Source of the DNA: Geosiphon pyriformis | Taxonomy: Eukaryota > Glomeromycota > Glomeromycetes > Archaeosporales > Geosiphonaceae | Direction of reading: 5' to 3' | Assembly: GCA_016748015.1 (NCBI GenBank) | Contig: JAAOMT010000352.1 | Coordinates: forward strand, 496,001-560,000 | DNA: 64,000 nt | In this document: piece after piece, positions 45,884 to 56,320 of the stretch | How positions within the stretch are numbered: position 1 is the stretch's first letter | Layout: the number at the start of each line of letters is the position of its first letter | Translations under genes and position numbers: made by a program | The notes under the pieces: generated by a model | Database searches by the model: none | The model's input: only the letters and a program-made list of their open reading frames with translations | What the model was told of the DNA's origin: nothing

Positions 45884-46660
45884 CTATTTGTATTCAATAT
45901 TTTTGGTGGTGAGCTGGTTGAGAGGTTTTGCAATTTCCGAGAATCCTTTGATAAACTTCCAATAGTAGGATGCTAATCCTATGAATTCTCTTAATTCTGT
46001 AGTGTTTTGAGGAGTTTTGAAGTTTTTGACAACGCTGATTTTTCTAGGGTCTGGTTTAATTCCATCTTTACTAATGATATGTCCAAGAAAGGCCAAGCTT
46101 GTTTTTCCAAAGTAGTATTTTTCGATGTTGAGTTTTAGTCCTGCTTTTCGTAATCGTTGAAAAACTTCTTGCAGGTGTTTTAAGTGTAATTCGAATGATG
46201 GAGAATAAACATCAGTATCATCAAGATAAATGACTACTGATTTCCAAAGAAGTCCTTGGTACACAACATCCATTAATCTCTGAAATGTTGCTGGTGCATT
46301 GCATAATCCAAAAGGCATTACATTGAACTCGTAATTTCCGCCTTGGGTGGTGAATGCTGTTTTGGGGCGATCTTTGGGATCCATAGCAACTTGCCAGTAA
46401 CCACTTTCTAAATCTAGTGTTAAAAAGTATTTGGATTTTCCAAGGGCATCCAACATGTCATCAATCCGGGGAAGAGGGTAGGCGTTTCTAATTGTAACAC
46501 TATTGAGTTGTCGATAGTCAACACAAAATCGGATCTTCCCATTTTTCTTTTTAATTAGCACTACAGGTGAAGCCCAAGGACTCATGGAAGGTTAGATAAG
46601 CCTATTGTTAAGCATTCGTTGTACTTTTTCTCGGATGAATTGGTGGCTTTCTGGAACAAC
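45884..46660 (-). pseudogene. Reverse transcriptase of element A (active-site residues intact)
   Basis: The open frame 45884-46585 covers almost the whole RT: SPWASPVVLIKKKNGKIRFC, LDLESGYWQVAMD, MPFGLCNAPATFQRL, VVIYLDDTDVYSP (near 46215-46240), then FLGHIISKDGIKPDP and the thumb. All catalytic Asp are present. A stop (TAA, family Gln) just before MSPWAS and another (TGA, family Arg) in TYxVVPESH separate it from the upstream polyprotein, so this is part of a fusion product and not an independent start. Confidence 0.82.
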
Positions 46661-47254
46661 TCAATATGTTTGTTGTCTTCTTGGTTTGGCATCTCCTGTG
46701 TAAATTTGGTGTTGGACCAAATCGGTTCTTCCCAAGTCATTGTTGTTTTTAGCAAAGATATCAGCAAATTCTGCAATTAGCTCTTTGAGCTGGGTCTGTT
46801 GTTGTGGTTTAAGTTGTCCTATATTGATTTGAGATAGTTTTTCCATGACAACATAGTAGTTTTCGGAGCTGGGATTTGGGTTGATTTTTGGTAATGAATG
46901 TCCAATAATTTCAGAGAAATTGGGGACTGTTTGGGGTAATTCTTGTTGGAATATATTACTGTGAATAACTCCAATTTCTAAATTATTTAATAAAATTATG
47001 GGGTAATTATTGGGGTTGTAAAAAGTAACTTGGACTTTCTTTGTTCCTTCTGGAATATAAATGTTTGGGATCAAAATATTATGTTCCAAGTAGACTTGTT
47101 CATTGGACTCAAAAATTTGTTGTGTGGTTGTTGGCTTTGGACAGGTGTAGATTTCCGGATGTTTTTCAAAGGGTGAAATAGTAATCAGTTGTGGAAGTCT
47201 TAGAATCTGGTGAGATTTGTTCTGTGTGTTAAGAGCTATATTAACTGGAACTGT
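46661..47254 (-). pseudogene. Spacer between dUTPase and RT in element A polyprotein
   Basis: Open within 46661-47332. After the dUTPase end come a proline/asparagine-rich stretch and a beta-rich segment (KKVQVTFYNPNNYPIILL). Then comes the usual RT lead-in, LIAEFADIFAKNNNDLGRTD, then HQIYTGDAKPRRQQTY. No enzyme motif. Confidence 0.6.
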
Positions 47255-47640
47255 GAATTGTCCAGTTGAACCAAAACCTTGGGTTCCTCTATCGCTTTTT
47301 CCTAATTGTTCTCTTTGATTGACTAGTTGCAAACCCGAAATGTAGATTAAGAGTAGGTAAATAGCTTGGGCAATTTTTTCAGCATGTTCGATCTTGAATG
47401 GTTTGTCAGTTTTGTTTTAAAGTATTACTGTAATGTCTTCAGTATATTCAGCATCGATTATTCCTCCTCTGACATTGATTCCTTTGCTTGCCAGAGAGGA
47501 CTGGGAGGTGATTTGAACCATTGCTCCTGGCGGGATTTCGAATGCAATTTTTAAGTTGATTTTTGTGAGGGATTTGGGTTTGAGAACAAGAGTATCCTTG
47601 CCTGGATATCTTAGGTCATATTCAGCATCAATTTTGTGTG
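47255..47640 (-). pseudogene. dUTPase domain of element A polyprotein, all five motifs visible
   Basis: Motif 1 is DAEYDLRYPG (47629-47600). Motif 2 is SQSSLASKGI. Motif 3 is GIIDAEYTEDI, with the catalytic Asp kept. After one stop (TAA at 47414-47416, probably from CAA) comes motif 4, AEKIAQAIYL, and motif 5, RGTQGFGSTGQF (47290-47255). dUTPases remove dUTP and keep uracil out of cDNA; several retroviruses and retroelements carry one. Here it lies between a Cys-rich domain and RT and is in the same frame as both. One stop codon makes this copy inactive as a whole domain, but the residues are remarkably complete. Confidence 0.82.
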
Positions 47641-48440
47641 CTTTTTCAGGTTTTATTTCTTGTCTGTTGTTGTTGAAGTATTTAAGTTGTAAGGCAGGCT
47701 GATTTTCAATAAGGTAAATAGGTGTTGTTTCACTTTCTTTCATTGTTTCAGGTTCTTCAAATTCAATTTCATTCTCATCATTTTCACTGGGCAAAGGAAT
47801 ACTAAGAGCATAGCATTCAGGACCCCACTGTTCATTACAAGACATAATGCATTCTTTATATAGCCTAATGTTCATTTGCTCTAATTGTTGAATTTGAGCT
47901 TCTTAGGTTGGGTAGGTGTAACTTGCAATTTGGTGGTAGACTTCTACTTCATCTTCATAATTAAATCCAGCTAATTCCATGGTGTATTCAATGTATTCTG
48001 CTTTTTTCATTTGACGAACATCTTCTTTGGTAGCTTCATTAATTAATGCCATTGCTAGATCAAAAATCATCTCGGCATCATGGAGGTAGTGATAAAGTTT
48101 GTTGAGAGCACTATTGTATGCTGCATTAAAGGGTGTTCCTCTTTTTACTTTTTCTGAAATTGATAAAGCATATTAGCAGGTCTGATCGCAGACTCTGCCT
48201 CTCATGGCTACATCAATCCAATTGCATTCTTCTGGTAGCATATCTCCACAAGTCAAACAAGGGGTGTTATCCTATTTTCTGCTTCTTTTTATTAGATGGC
48301 CCCATCGTTCTCTGTGGCAAGTCTTGCAGTAATAACAAGTATGATTCTCATATTTTTCTTCAGGTGAAATGCAGGCTCCCATTGACGATAGTTTTTTGTA
48401 GCAGTCTTTACATTTAAGGGGAATATAAGGGCATTGTTTC
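47641..48440 (-). pseudogene. Cys-rich domain and following helical region of element A
   Basis: Within the polyprotein after protease: CKDCYKKL, HTCYYCKTCHRERWGH, then after a Gln-to-stop PCLTCGDMLPEECNWID and GRVCDQTC. That is about a dozen Cys in pairs, spanning 48170-48440, likely a zinc-binding module. It is followed by a helical stretch (ALNKLYHYLHDAEMIFDLAM, near 48070-48130) and an acidic linker to the dUTPase (EIEFEEPETMKESE). I do not recognise the family. Equivalent but worn sequence exists in C1 and C5. Confidence 0.55.
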
Positions 48441-49297
48441 CTTGGTTCGGGTTTTGAGTAAGGGATATTCCATCCAAAGGTTTCGGGTTTAGTGTATGGG
48501 GTAAAATGTTCTTGTTCTGTTTCATCGGCCCAGTTGGACGTTGATCCCAGAGCCATGAATGTTTCAATGAGAGGTTTTTCTTCTTCCAGTTCGAATTCAA
48601 AAGCTGGGGCTTTTTCAGAGTGTTTGTTGAATGTATCACAAATGGCAGGTACCTGGGCGTGTTGTCCTTGGTAAGAGATTGTTAACTCTTGTGTTTCCCA
48701 ATTCAGATTAGCATTGGCTTTTTGAAGCCAATTATTTCCGACGAGAGCTTGATACTGGGGTACATCCATTATAAGAACTTTGACTGGAATGGTGATTCTA
48801 TCAAAAGTGAACGGAAAATTGTCAATTTCTCTTACTGGGGTCTTTTTCATGCTATTGGCAGTGACAATTACTGTTTGAGCTGGTCGGTCAACATTTCTTT
48901 TTAACTGTTGCATTAATTGGTAGGTGATAATGCTTCCGGTGGATCCATTGTTTAGGATCAAGCGAATTGTCTTTCCTTCAACTTCGGCTTCAGTGTACAT
49001 GGCCATGATTGCTTTTTGTTCATTGGCAGCTGCATTGCTAAGCAGAAATGGTGACTCATTTGCTTCGAACTCAAAAGGGAATATATCTGAAAGGTTAGCG
49101 TTTTCAGCGATTCTGGCTGGTAGAATTGTGGTGGGAGTATAGAAAGAGTTTTGTTGTTGTTGTGCTGCAGCTTTACCTTCCGAGAGTGCAGTATGGTGAA
49201 AATCCTGTTCTTCCAGCATTGTTAAATAACTGGATTGAGTGTGGTAGTGGTTGGGTCTTGGTTGAGTGGTATTTTGGGAAACCAATTGGTTGTTCAA
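48441..49297 (-). pseudogene. Aspartic protease of element A
   Basis: Part of the 341-residue open frame 48272-49297. Active-site region RLILNNGSTGSIIT (near 48925-48965): the family has LDxG, so the catalytic Asp is Asn. Next come FPFTFDRITIPVKVLI and YQALVGNNWLQKANANLNWE, the flap and C-terminal half typical of Ty3 retropepsins. The upstream 49200-49297 is a Gln-rich spacer. Confidence 0.78.
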
Positions 49298-49657
49298 ACT
49301 GATTCTATTGTTGTTTACTTGGTTTTGTGGTGTGAATTGATTTTGTGTAATCAGTTTTTGAGCAGGTACTTGATAATGTTGTGTGGGTGGTTGTTGGTAT
49401 TGCTGTTAGATTGGCTGTGGGACTGGCTAATAATAGTTATTTTGATATTGGAGTCTTGGTAGATAGTAAGCTGGTGGTGGTAGTTGATAATAAGATTGCT
49501 GTGGTAGAGGATAACGTTGATTACTCCTATTTTGTTGGTCTCGTTGTAGCTTTCTGCAATCTTTTTTCCAGTGGCCAGAGATTTCACAGTAATGGCAATT
49601 CTGAGGCTGGTTATTGGAAAGTGGTGCAAAGTTATTTTGATTTCGTCTTTGGGGTGG
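49298..49657 (-). pseudogene. Gag nucleocapsid part of element A with CCHC knuckle
   Basis: After a stop at QQPQRY (TAA, expected Gln) the same frame continues PPQRRNQNN and CHYCEISGHWKKDC at 49556-49597, a perfect CX2CX4HX4C knuckle. A Gln/Pro/Tyr-rich tail then runs toward the protease, with two more stops at Gln positions. Confidence 0.75.
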
Positions 49658-50302
49658 TTAATATCTTTGGGGTTGCTGTTGTTGTTGATTGGTGAAATAG
49701 TTTTCAACCTTTTTTGTGAGTTGGTCAATTTTTTCCTCAGCTGCTGAGCTGGTTTCTCCAATTGCCAAATTTACAAGTTTTGTGTGGTTGGCCTCTTCCA
49801 TGGCCATTTTGTATCTTTTCGCATGCTGTATGGCAGAGTTTAAATCTTCTGGTGCATGTGGGCAAACCTTTTTAATTAGTTTATCTTTTAGACCAGCGAT
49901 AAATTGATCCAAGATTTGAGCATCAGAATAATAATTGTTTGTTTTGAGTTGGTGAATTTGTCTGAGAAGTTTGTTGAATTTCCCAATATAAGTCATAACA
50001 GATTTGGAGGGTTCTTGTTTAATATTTCGAAAATGATTGCGAAGGGTGATGGAGGTATTATTGTTAGTGAACTGTTCAAGAAAGGCTGCTTTAAAAGCAT
50101 TCCAATCATTGAATGGGGCAGCCAAGTTTTCAAACCATTCTCCTGCTGTTCTTTTGAGAAAGTAGGGAATTGTTCTTAACATTCTGGCAGCATTCCATCC
50201 ATTTGTATCTCCCGCTTTAGTAACTTGGTCGAGCCATTCTTGGGGACTGGTCTTAATGTCTTCTTCATTAAATTCAGGGATTTTTGCGATGTATGTTGTC
50301 AT
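49658..50302 (-). pseudogene. Gag core of element A
   Basis: A 214-residue open frame with the retrotransposon gag fold: PQEWLDQVTKAGDTNGWN, FLKRTAGEWFENLAAPFNDW, FKAAFLEQFTNNNT, LRQIHQLKTNNYYSDAQILD and a Gln-rich end. It is open upstream too (to the TGA at 50492), so its apparent ATG (MTTYIAKIPEF) is internal to a longer protein. Confidence 0.78.
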
Positions 50303-51034
50303 TTTGTTTTCTTTGTTTTCACTGTCTATTGATTCTTTTTCAGATATTTCTGGTTCGTTTTCTTCGTTTGCTGCTGTCTCAGAGTGTTTACTTTGATTTT
50401 CAGCTAGAAAGTCAAGGAAATTGGAACTAGTTTGAAGGGGTTTTTGTTGTCTGATGGGATTTTTGAGTGATGTAAAATCTTCTGGTCTTGCAAATCAATT
50501 CAAGGGTGAATTAGGTGTTTGTGCTTGTGCAAGTGAAATTGGAAAAGGTGTGATAGTAAGTGGAAGTTTTGAACTGGTTCCTTGTTCAGGTGTTTGTAAA
50601 TGGTTGGCAGTTGTTTTTGGTAGTGTTGGAGTATTTGGGGTGGTTCTTGAGTATTGCTTCAATTTGTTTTTGCCTTTGTTGCTTGTTTCTGTTTCCAATT
50701 CAAAATCAATAGTGTATTGAGACTGCACTGGATATGTCTCTTCACAGTATTTGATAATGTTAAAATTAAGTTCATAAAAGTAAGTGGCAAGTGTTTTGCT
50801 GTTAAGGTCTTCAGTTCCTAACTGTGAATAGTGTGCTAAATTATTGTAAAGATTGCTTCTAACTTCTAAGATATTGTAATTTCTAAAAAGATAATTGTTG
50901 ATGCGGTTTTCAATGTATTGGTATACTGATTTCTTGACAACTTCAATTCCGTCTGGAATGTTGAATCTTTGCTTGCAGTGGGTGTAAATTGATTGGTAAT
51001 ACTCTAGAGTTGTTGCATCTGGTGTGGTTGCCAC
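50303..51034 (-). pseudogene. N-terminal part of element A polyprotein
   Basis: ATG at 51034 (MATTPDATTLEYYQ) is the first start after the primer site and is taken as the polyprotein start. The 179-residue frame to 50495 is helical (YLFRNYNILEVRSNLYNNL), then Thr/Pro-rich. A TGA at 50492-50494 interrupts it, and the same frame continues FARPEDFTSLKNP into the gag core. I recognise no domain in the first 120 residues. Confidence 0.65.
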
Positions 51035-51065
51035 TTTGAATTTGTTGTTGCTGTGTTATTTTCAT

Positions 51066-51077
51066 GGGAGAGCACCA
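51066..51077 (-). other. Primer binding site of element A
   Basis: The minus strand reads TGGTGCTCTCCC two bases inside the 5' LTR. The first ten bases equal the B-family consensus. Confidence 0.6.
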
Positions 51078-51079
51078 AA

Positions 51080-52068
51080 TGTTACCAGAGGTTTTTTGGT
51101 CTTTTTTCTGTAATGTTGTTGATACTTGTTTGCTGTGAATTCACGTTTTTTGGATGTGGTTGAACCTCCAGTAACTGAATTTTAATTTCAAATTATCTCC
51201 TATAATTTGAACTGTTGGGCTTATAAGTGAAATGGCCAATTCCTTGCCAGTTACTTTATGTAGTTATGTTGTAGTAAATGTCAACTCTTTCTCAGGAATT
51301 GCTTGTCTGGAAGCTCACTAAAAATATGTGTAGTTACTTTGCTGTGAAAGTCAACTCTTTTACAGGAATCTCATCTGTAGGCTACCTTAATGATTGTAAT
51401 AAGAAAAGAAAAAAAAAAGAAAAATAAAAGAAATGTAAAAGAAATAGGATTTTATCAAGAGAAACGTTTTCGATCCAGGCTTGGAGTCACTAACAGTTTA
51501 TTGAAATTGGTAGCTAATCAATTTCAAAACATTAGTTGAGTTTTGGGGATTTTCCAAGTGTAATAATTAAAGAATTTGGTTTTTCGAATTATTTGATATT
51601 TATTTCTTTTGTGTATGTAGGAATGGTTCTAAGTGATAAATCTAAGGTAAGATACATTTTTTCAAAGAGAGAAGCTCTTTTTTTTATACAACTTGTCATA
51701 ACACTATTTTATGAACTTGAACTTTGCTATTTTCTACAATTTTGCTGAACTCAAGATACATTTTGGCAAACTACAAGTTATTTCTGCAAACTATTAGATA
51801 TTTTGGTAAACTATCAATTATTTCAGCAAATTTCTATAAATTTTGGCGAACTTTTGAATGTTACATAGTTCGGGGTATTGCATGATTGATCATCACAATT
51901 AGGTTACATTTGTGTTGTGTACAATTTGAGTTATTAATTAAATGATAATTTCGGACATTTTTGCTAATGTAATAAGTGATAATTTGAAACGATAATATAT
52001 GCTAATTAATGATAGGAATTATAAAATAGTTTCATGTTAAATGATATCTCTAATTTCGTCTGGTAACA
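51080..52068 (-). repeat. LTR A, 5' LTR of element A
   Basis: 989 bases with perfect 9-bp inverted ends TGTTACCAG / CTGGTAACA. Matches the solo LTR at 14569-15538. Promoter and polyadenylation sites should be inside but I cannot place them. Confidence 0.85.
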
Positions 52069-53060
52069 GTGTGACTTTTAATGTGTAAATTGGTGCATTG
52101 GCTTCCTGAAAAAACACCTTTTTTTTAGTTTTTTTTACATGAAGTTTTACCATAGGAATTGCATAATTAACCAAGATTTGGTGGTGTATAACTCCAGTAA
52201 TATGACCAACTAAAGGAACTAAAGGATTCAAACTGACTCATAAAAAACATCCTCAAAACATGCAATCAAAGCTTTTTCTAACTATGACTGTAATACAATT
52301 CTTATAAAACTCTTTGGAAGATTTACACCATACACATTCAAATTCTGTAGTTTTAAATTGTGTATATATAGATTCATCTGATCAAACAACTCGTTTAAAA
52401 TCTTCTACTGTCCAATTTTTATAAGTATGAGCCCATTGTAAACATTTTTTTTTTATTTGATTTGGAAATTAATGACTTGAAACAAGGAATGCACAAGCAA
52501 AGTCCTTCTTAAGCTAATCTATTTCAAATAATTTGTTTAGAAATACATTTGTTGATATCTTTAATAAAATTCAATCATATTTGAGAAAAAGTTTGACAGC
52601 AGGTTTTTTTATTCTCTATTATTGAATATTTGAGTTGTTCACGTGTGGATTTATCAAGAATTTGTGGTTGGTTTGTTCATTTTTTAAGAAGTTTTTTTAG
52701 CTTGTATGACTTTCATACACATATTACAGAAGAATGTAAATATTGAATAGTTATTGAAATCTTACTATTTATATGTTCTAATTTTTTTGCTAAAATAATC
52801 TCTCCTTTTTGGTATTCAGAAAGTTTTTTTCTAAGACACATTTGATGCAATAAATTTTTTTATGACAAGAATGTTTGATATTTTATAAATATGCATATGA
52901 TTCACTGTTGTGTTTTACAAGGATGCAATTTATGTTGATTTGTAGATTATAACTATAAGTAATTATAAAAAAAATTATGGCTTAAATTGGTAATAGTATT
53001 ACTATATATAGCTTTTTTTATATATTATATTAAGTATTCAATACTTTTTATACCCTCCTG
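52069..53060 (-). pseudogene. Tc1/mariner-type transposase relic, cut by element A
   Basis: From about 52845 the minus strand reads LSEYQKGEIILAKKLEHINS (helix-turn-helix), STREQLKYSIIENKK, then WAHTYKNWTVEDFKRVV with SDES (first catalytic Asp), VGHITGVIHHQIL and FFQEANAPIYTLK (family QDNAPxHTAK; the catalytic Asp is altered). It stops where LTR A starts; the C-terminal half is not found. The right end, CAGGAGGGTATAAAAAGTAT on the minus strand, next to TA (53061-53062), looks like a mariner inverted end and TA target. Several stops. Confidence 0.7.
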
Positions 53061-54831
53061 TACAATATTATAAAAAAGCTAACTATTAAAATACTAATGC
53101 TTTTTTCAAACTTATTATTAACTAATAATACAATTACTTTTATTAAATTAACTTAATTATTAATATAAATATTTAAATTAAACACAATAATAGACTTGAA
53201 CAATTACTTTGCTTTAATAAAATTTTTGAATAAAAAACAATACTTACTGAACTGTACTTAATAACAAAAAAAACATAATTAAATTTTTATTTGATTTACT
53301 AAATTAATTATATAAAAAAAACAAAAAAAATCTTAACTGTTTCCAAAAAATTATAAAACTTGAAAAAAAAAATTGTGATTTATAATATATATATTAATTT
53401 ATTAGCGAATTATTTTAAAAAAACAAAAACCATTCAAAAAATTTTAGTTTGCTATTATTGATCTATCTTAAAAAAAACATTTTTGAGTACATTAAAACTT
53501 GTAATATCTACCAAAAAAAAACATTTATCTAATTTTTGTTGATCAATTATTTAACAAAATTGGTATAATATTATTGAACTTTTAATAATAATTTTTAATA
53601 GCAATAAATATATTATTATAGCTACTAATTATTTAATAAAGTAAATAAAAACAAGAATTATATTTGATTAAACAATAGTTTTTATTGTCAATTTTATTTA
53701 TAAAAATATTATATATTATTATAGTTGTTCCAAAAAACTTTTATCTGATAGAAAAAAAGCTTTTTTCAATATTTTAATTAAAAAACTTTGTAAAAAATTG
53801 AAAATATATTATAAACTTTTATCTTTATATTATTTTTAAACAAATAATTTAATAAAATATTTTAATAAAATATTATATAAGATTTTAATTAAAACTAATA
53901 AAAAAACAATTTATAAGGCAAAATATTGTTTTTTGTTTTATTTGTTTATAAAATTGTAAATTATAACATAATAAATTATAAACTCTTTTATCTACTTTAT
54001 AGAAAAATAATAATTCTACTAATAAAACTAATATTAAAACAATATTTTTCAAAAAAACCACAATAAAAAAGTATAAAAATATTTTGTAAAAAAAGCTTGG
54101 TACAATTTTTGACTTATTAATAAAAGCACAGATAATTATTTTCAAAAAAATAAAACAATTCCAAAAAAAGCTCAAAAAAAAACATATAAAACATTTTTCT
54201 TAAGTATTAGTAACTTAATTTTAAAATACTATTTAAACAAAAACAATATCTATAAAAATAAGTTTTTTAACCAGTAAAAAAAAATTTTATAATTAATAAA
54301 GTTTTAAATAATAGTTTTTATATTTTATAAAATTAATATATAACAATTTTTAATAATTAATTTATGCATAATACATAATTTAAAAAACATTATAAATAGT
54401 CTAATTAATTATCTGTTGTGGTAATATTGATCGAAATAATTAGTAAAAATTAGTTATAAATAAATATACTATTTTTAAAACAGAAATATCTTTAATTAAT
54501 ATAAACAATTATTTTTTAAATTAAAATATTTAAAATACTTTTAATATTTTAAATAAATATTAAACCAAAAATTATTTAAAAATTATCTTAATTATTAGAA
54601 AACAAACTATTATAACTGATAATAGTAAAATTTATACTATTATTAAATTAAAAAAAACCATTACTAAAAGAAAAAAACTAGTAGCAAAATATAATTGAAT
54701 ATATAATTTTAGCTATATTATTATCTTTTAATACACTTAAAAAAACAATAAAAAAAATTTTGTTATAAACAAAAACTTGTCATATGAAAAACAATTAGAG
54801 ATTTATAGTATTATGAATAAATTTGGCAAGA
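53061..54831 (+). pseudogene. Element B3 (Ty3 family B), RNase H tail, integrase and start of ORF X, strongly decayed
   Basis: aaaaagctaactattaaaat matches B2 near 42127. Integrase pieces: EYIKTCNIYQKKTF (zinc region, about 53489), KYIIIATNYLIK (about 53606), LSDRKKAFF (about 53740). ORF X starts near 54770 (KNLSYEKQLEIYS) and is interrupted at 54832 by LTR D2. Almost pure A/T at third positions and many stops. Confidence 0.62.
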
Positions 54832-55860
54832 TATAACAGTAATATTTAGTATTTTAAATTTAGGTATTGAGAACTGTAAAAAATTTTTTTAATAAGTTTG
54901 TTTGGAGTATTAGAGTTATTAGTTTTTAAAAAGTTTTTCTTAGATGTGAATTTATTTATAGAGTTCTTTGGTTATAAGATACAAAGATATAGTTTTGTGG
55001 TGTAGTTATTTGTAATTATATACTATTTTTTCTAAGTTAGTTAAGCACAATTGTTAAAGTCTGGTAATATTTTTTTGCCTTTCTGGTAAACTAACAAAAT
55101 AACATTACTATTTAATTCTAGAAGAAGCTTCTTTCTTTTACTAGACTATTACAAAGTTTATTTTCAGACAGTTGATTTTTTTTATGTTGCTATTTCACAA
55201 AAAAATAAAAAAAAATAAAAAAAAGAAGAAAAAAAATATAAAGAAATTTAAAAACAAAAATTAGTATCATCAACTGTCATAATCAAGAGTAATTGATCCA
55301 AATCATTAAAAATTTGTGGCATTGTATGTTAAGAACATTAATCTAAGAAAGATGGTAAAAAACAATAATTAATTCAGTAGAAATATAGAACTTTAGAAAT
55401 TATGTATAAGCAATTTTTGGGTTTTGGGTTTTTTTTAATATTTTTTAATATTTTTGTAATTTAAGTATAAGTATAAGTAAGAAGTTTTATTAAGGAATAT
55501 ATTGAATATAAGTAGAGAAAAAAGTTGATTTTTGTCTATCTGCCTTTTTTTTTCTATCTTCTATAACTACTCTCTTTTATATATTTTTTTAGTTCTATAA
55601 ACCTGTTTTTGATCATTTTGTTATTGCTAACTATTATTTACTATTTTTGTTATTGCTTTATTTCTTTATATTATTACTAGTTATTATAAGTTTAATTAAT
55701 TTTTTTGTGCTATATTGTGTTCTTACATTTTGTATTTGTGTTATTCTAAGTTATTATGTATTATTTTGTGTTTTTTTATGTTATTTTGTATTATTTTATG
55801 TTATTATGTTTTTGATCACATTTTTTTATAACTTGGATTGGTTTTTCTATTCAAGTAACA
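54832..55860 (+). repeat. LTR D2 (solo) inside ORF X of B3
   Basis: Starts TATAACAGTAATATTTAG and ends TTCTATTCAAGTAACA. Same family as 26804-27753 in reverse. ORF X of B3 continues directly after it, which fixes the boundaries. Confidence 0.68.
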
Positions 55861-56035
55861 ATAATTAACTTAGTAAGATTATAAAAGACATAAAATTTTT
55901 AAAGAAAACAACTTTATAGATACAAGTAAAAATTTTGAACATTATATAATTAGATATCTTAAAAGTTTTAATTATTGTTAAAAAAGCCAAAACTTTTATA
56001 TAAAAATATAATTTTTTTAATATAAAGCTTATTTT
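55861..56035 (+). pseudogene. ORF X of B3, second part
   Basis: aagaaaacaactttatagat continues the TTLEIQTEIL stretch of ORF X seen in B4. A deletion removes its end and the first bases of the following LTR B. Confidence 0.55.
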
Positions 56036-56149
56036 AATAACTATTAATATTATATAATTAATCATATTATTTTTAGATAGTAATAAATAATTTAATTAAT
56101 AATTTAATTATTGATCTAATTATTGATTTAGTTATTAGCCACTTTAAAT

Positions 56150-56151
<2 letters not shown>
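56036..56151 (+). repeat. LTR B8, left part (split by LINE L1)
   Basis: Matches plus-strand LTR B from ctattaatattatataatta through five minisatellite units to ccactttaaatag. The continuation ttatataagtaataaatt is at 63017. TTTAAATAG at its end is the LINE target duplication. Confidence 0.7.

Positions 56152-56206
<55 letters not shown>
56152..56206 (-). repeat. A tail of LINE L1 (55 T on the plus strand)
   Basis: Uninterrupted homopolymer of 55 T directly after TTTAAATAG. Confidence 0.9.
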
Positions 56207-56209
<3 letters not shown>

Positions 56210-56320
56210 GAGTGAGATTCAAATATTACTTAGTGCTATACATCAAAGAAATAATCTAAACTAAGTATAAATCATGTATTTTCTACATGTGACCAGCCAC
56301 TCAGGCTGATCAAAACAACA

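Larger units (their letters stand above)
44564..52068 (-). mobile_element. Ty3 LTR retrotransposon A with dUTPase, best preserved element, 3' end missing
   Basis: On the minus strand: 5' LTR (51080-52068), primer site, gag, CCHC, protease, Cys-rich domain, dUTPase, RT, RNase H and integrase, all essentially in one frame. The element breaks inside integrase at about 44564, and its 3' LTR is absent. In-frame stops are few and nearly all sit where CAA, CAG, CGA or TGG would give Gln, Arg or Trp. It is much less AT-rich than B and C copies, so it is the youngest Ty3 element here, but inactive: protease Asp is Asn, the first integrase Asp is Asn, and integrase Glu is Lys. Confidence 0.85.

Noticed and set aside
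48133-50720. Long plus-strand frames in element A
   Set aside because: They are antisense to the conserved gag, protease and Cys-rich frames on the minus strand.
56152-56206. T run as sequencing artefact
   Set aside because: It is exactly at the LINE 3' end, with matching 9-bp duplications on both sides, so it is the A tail; only its exact length may be imprecise.
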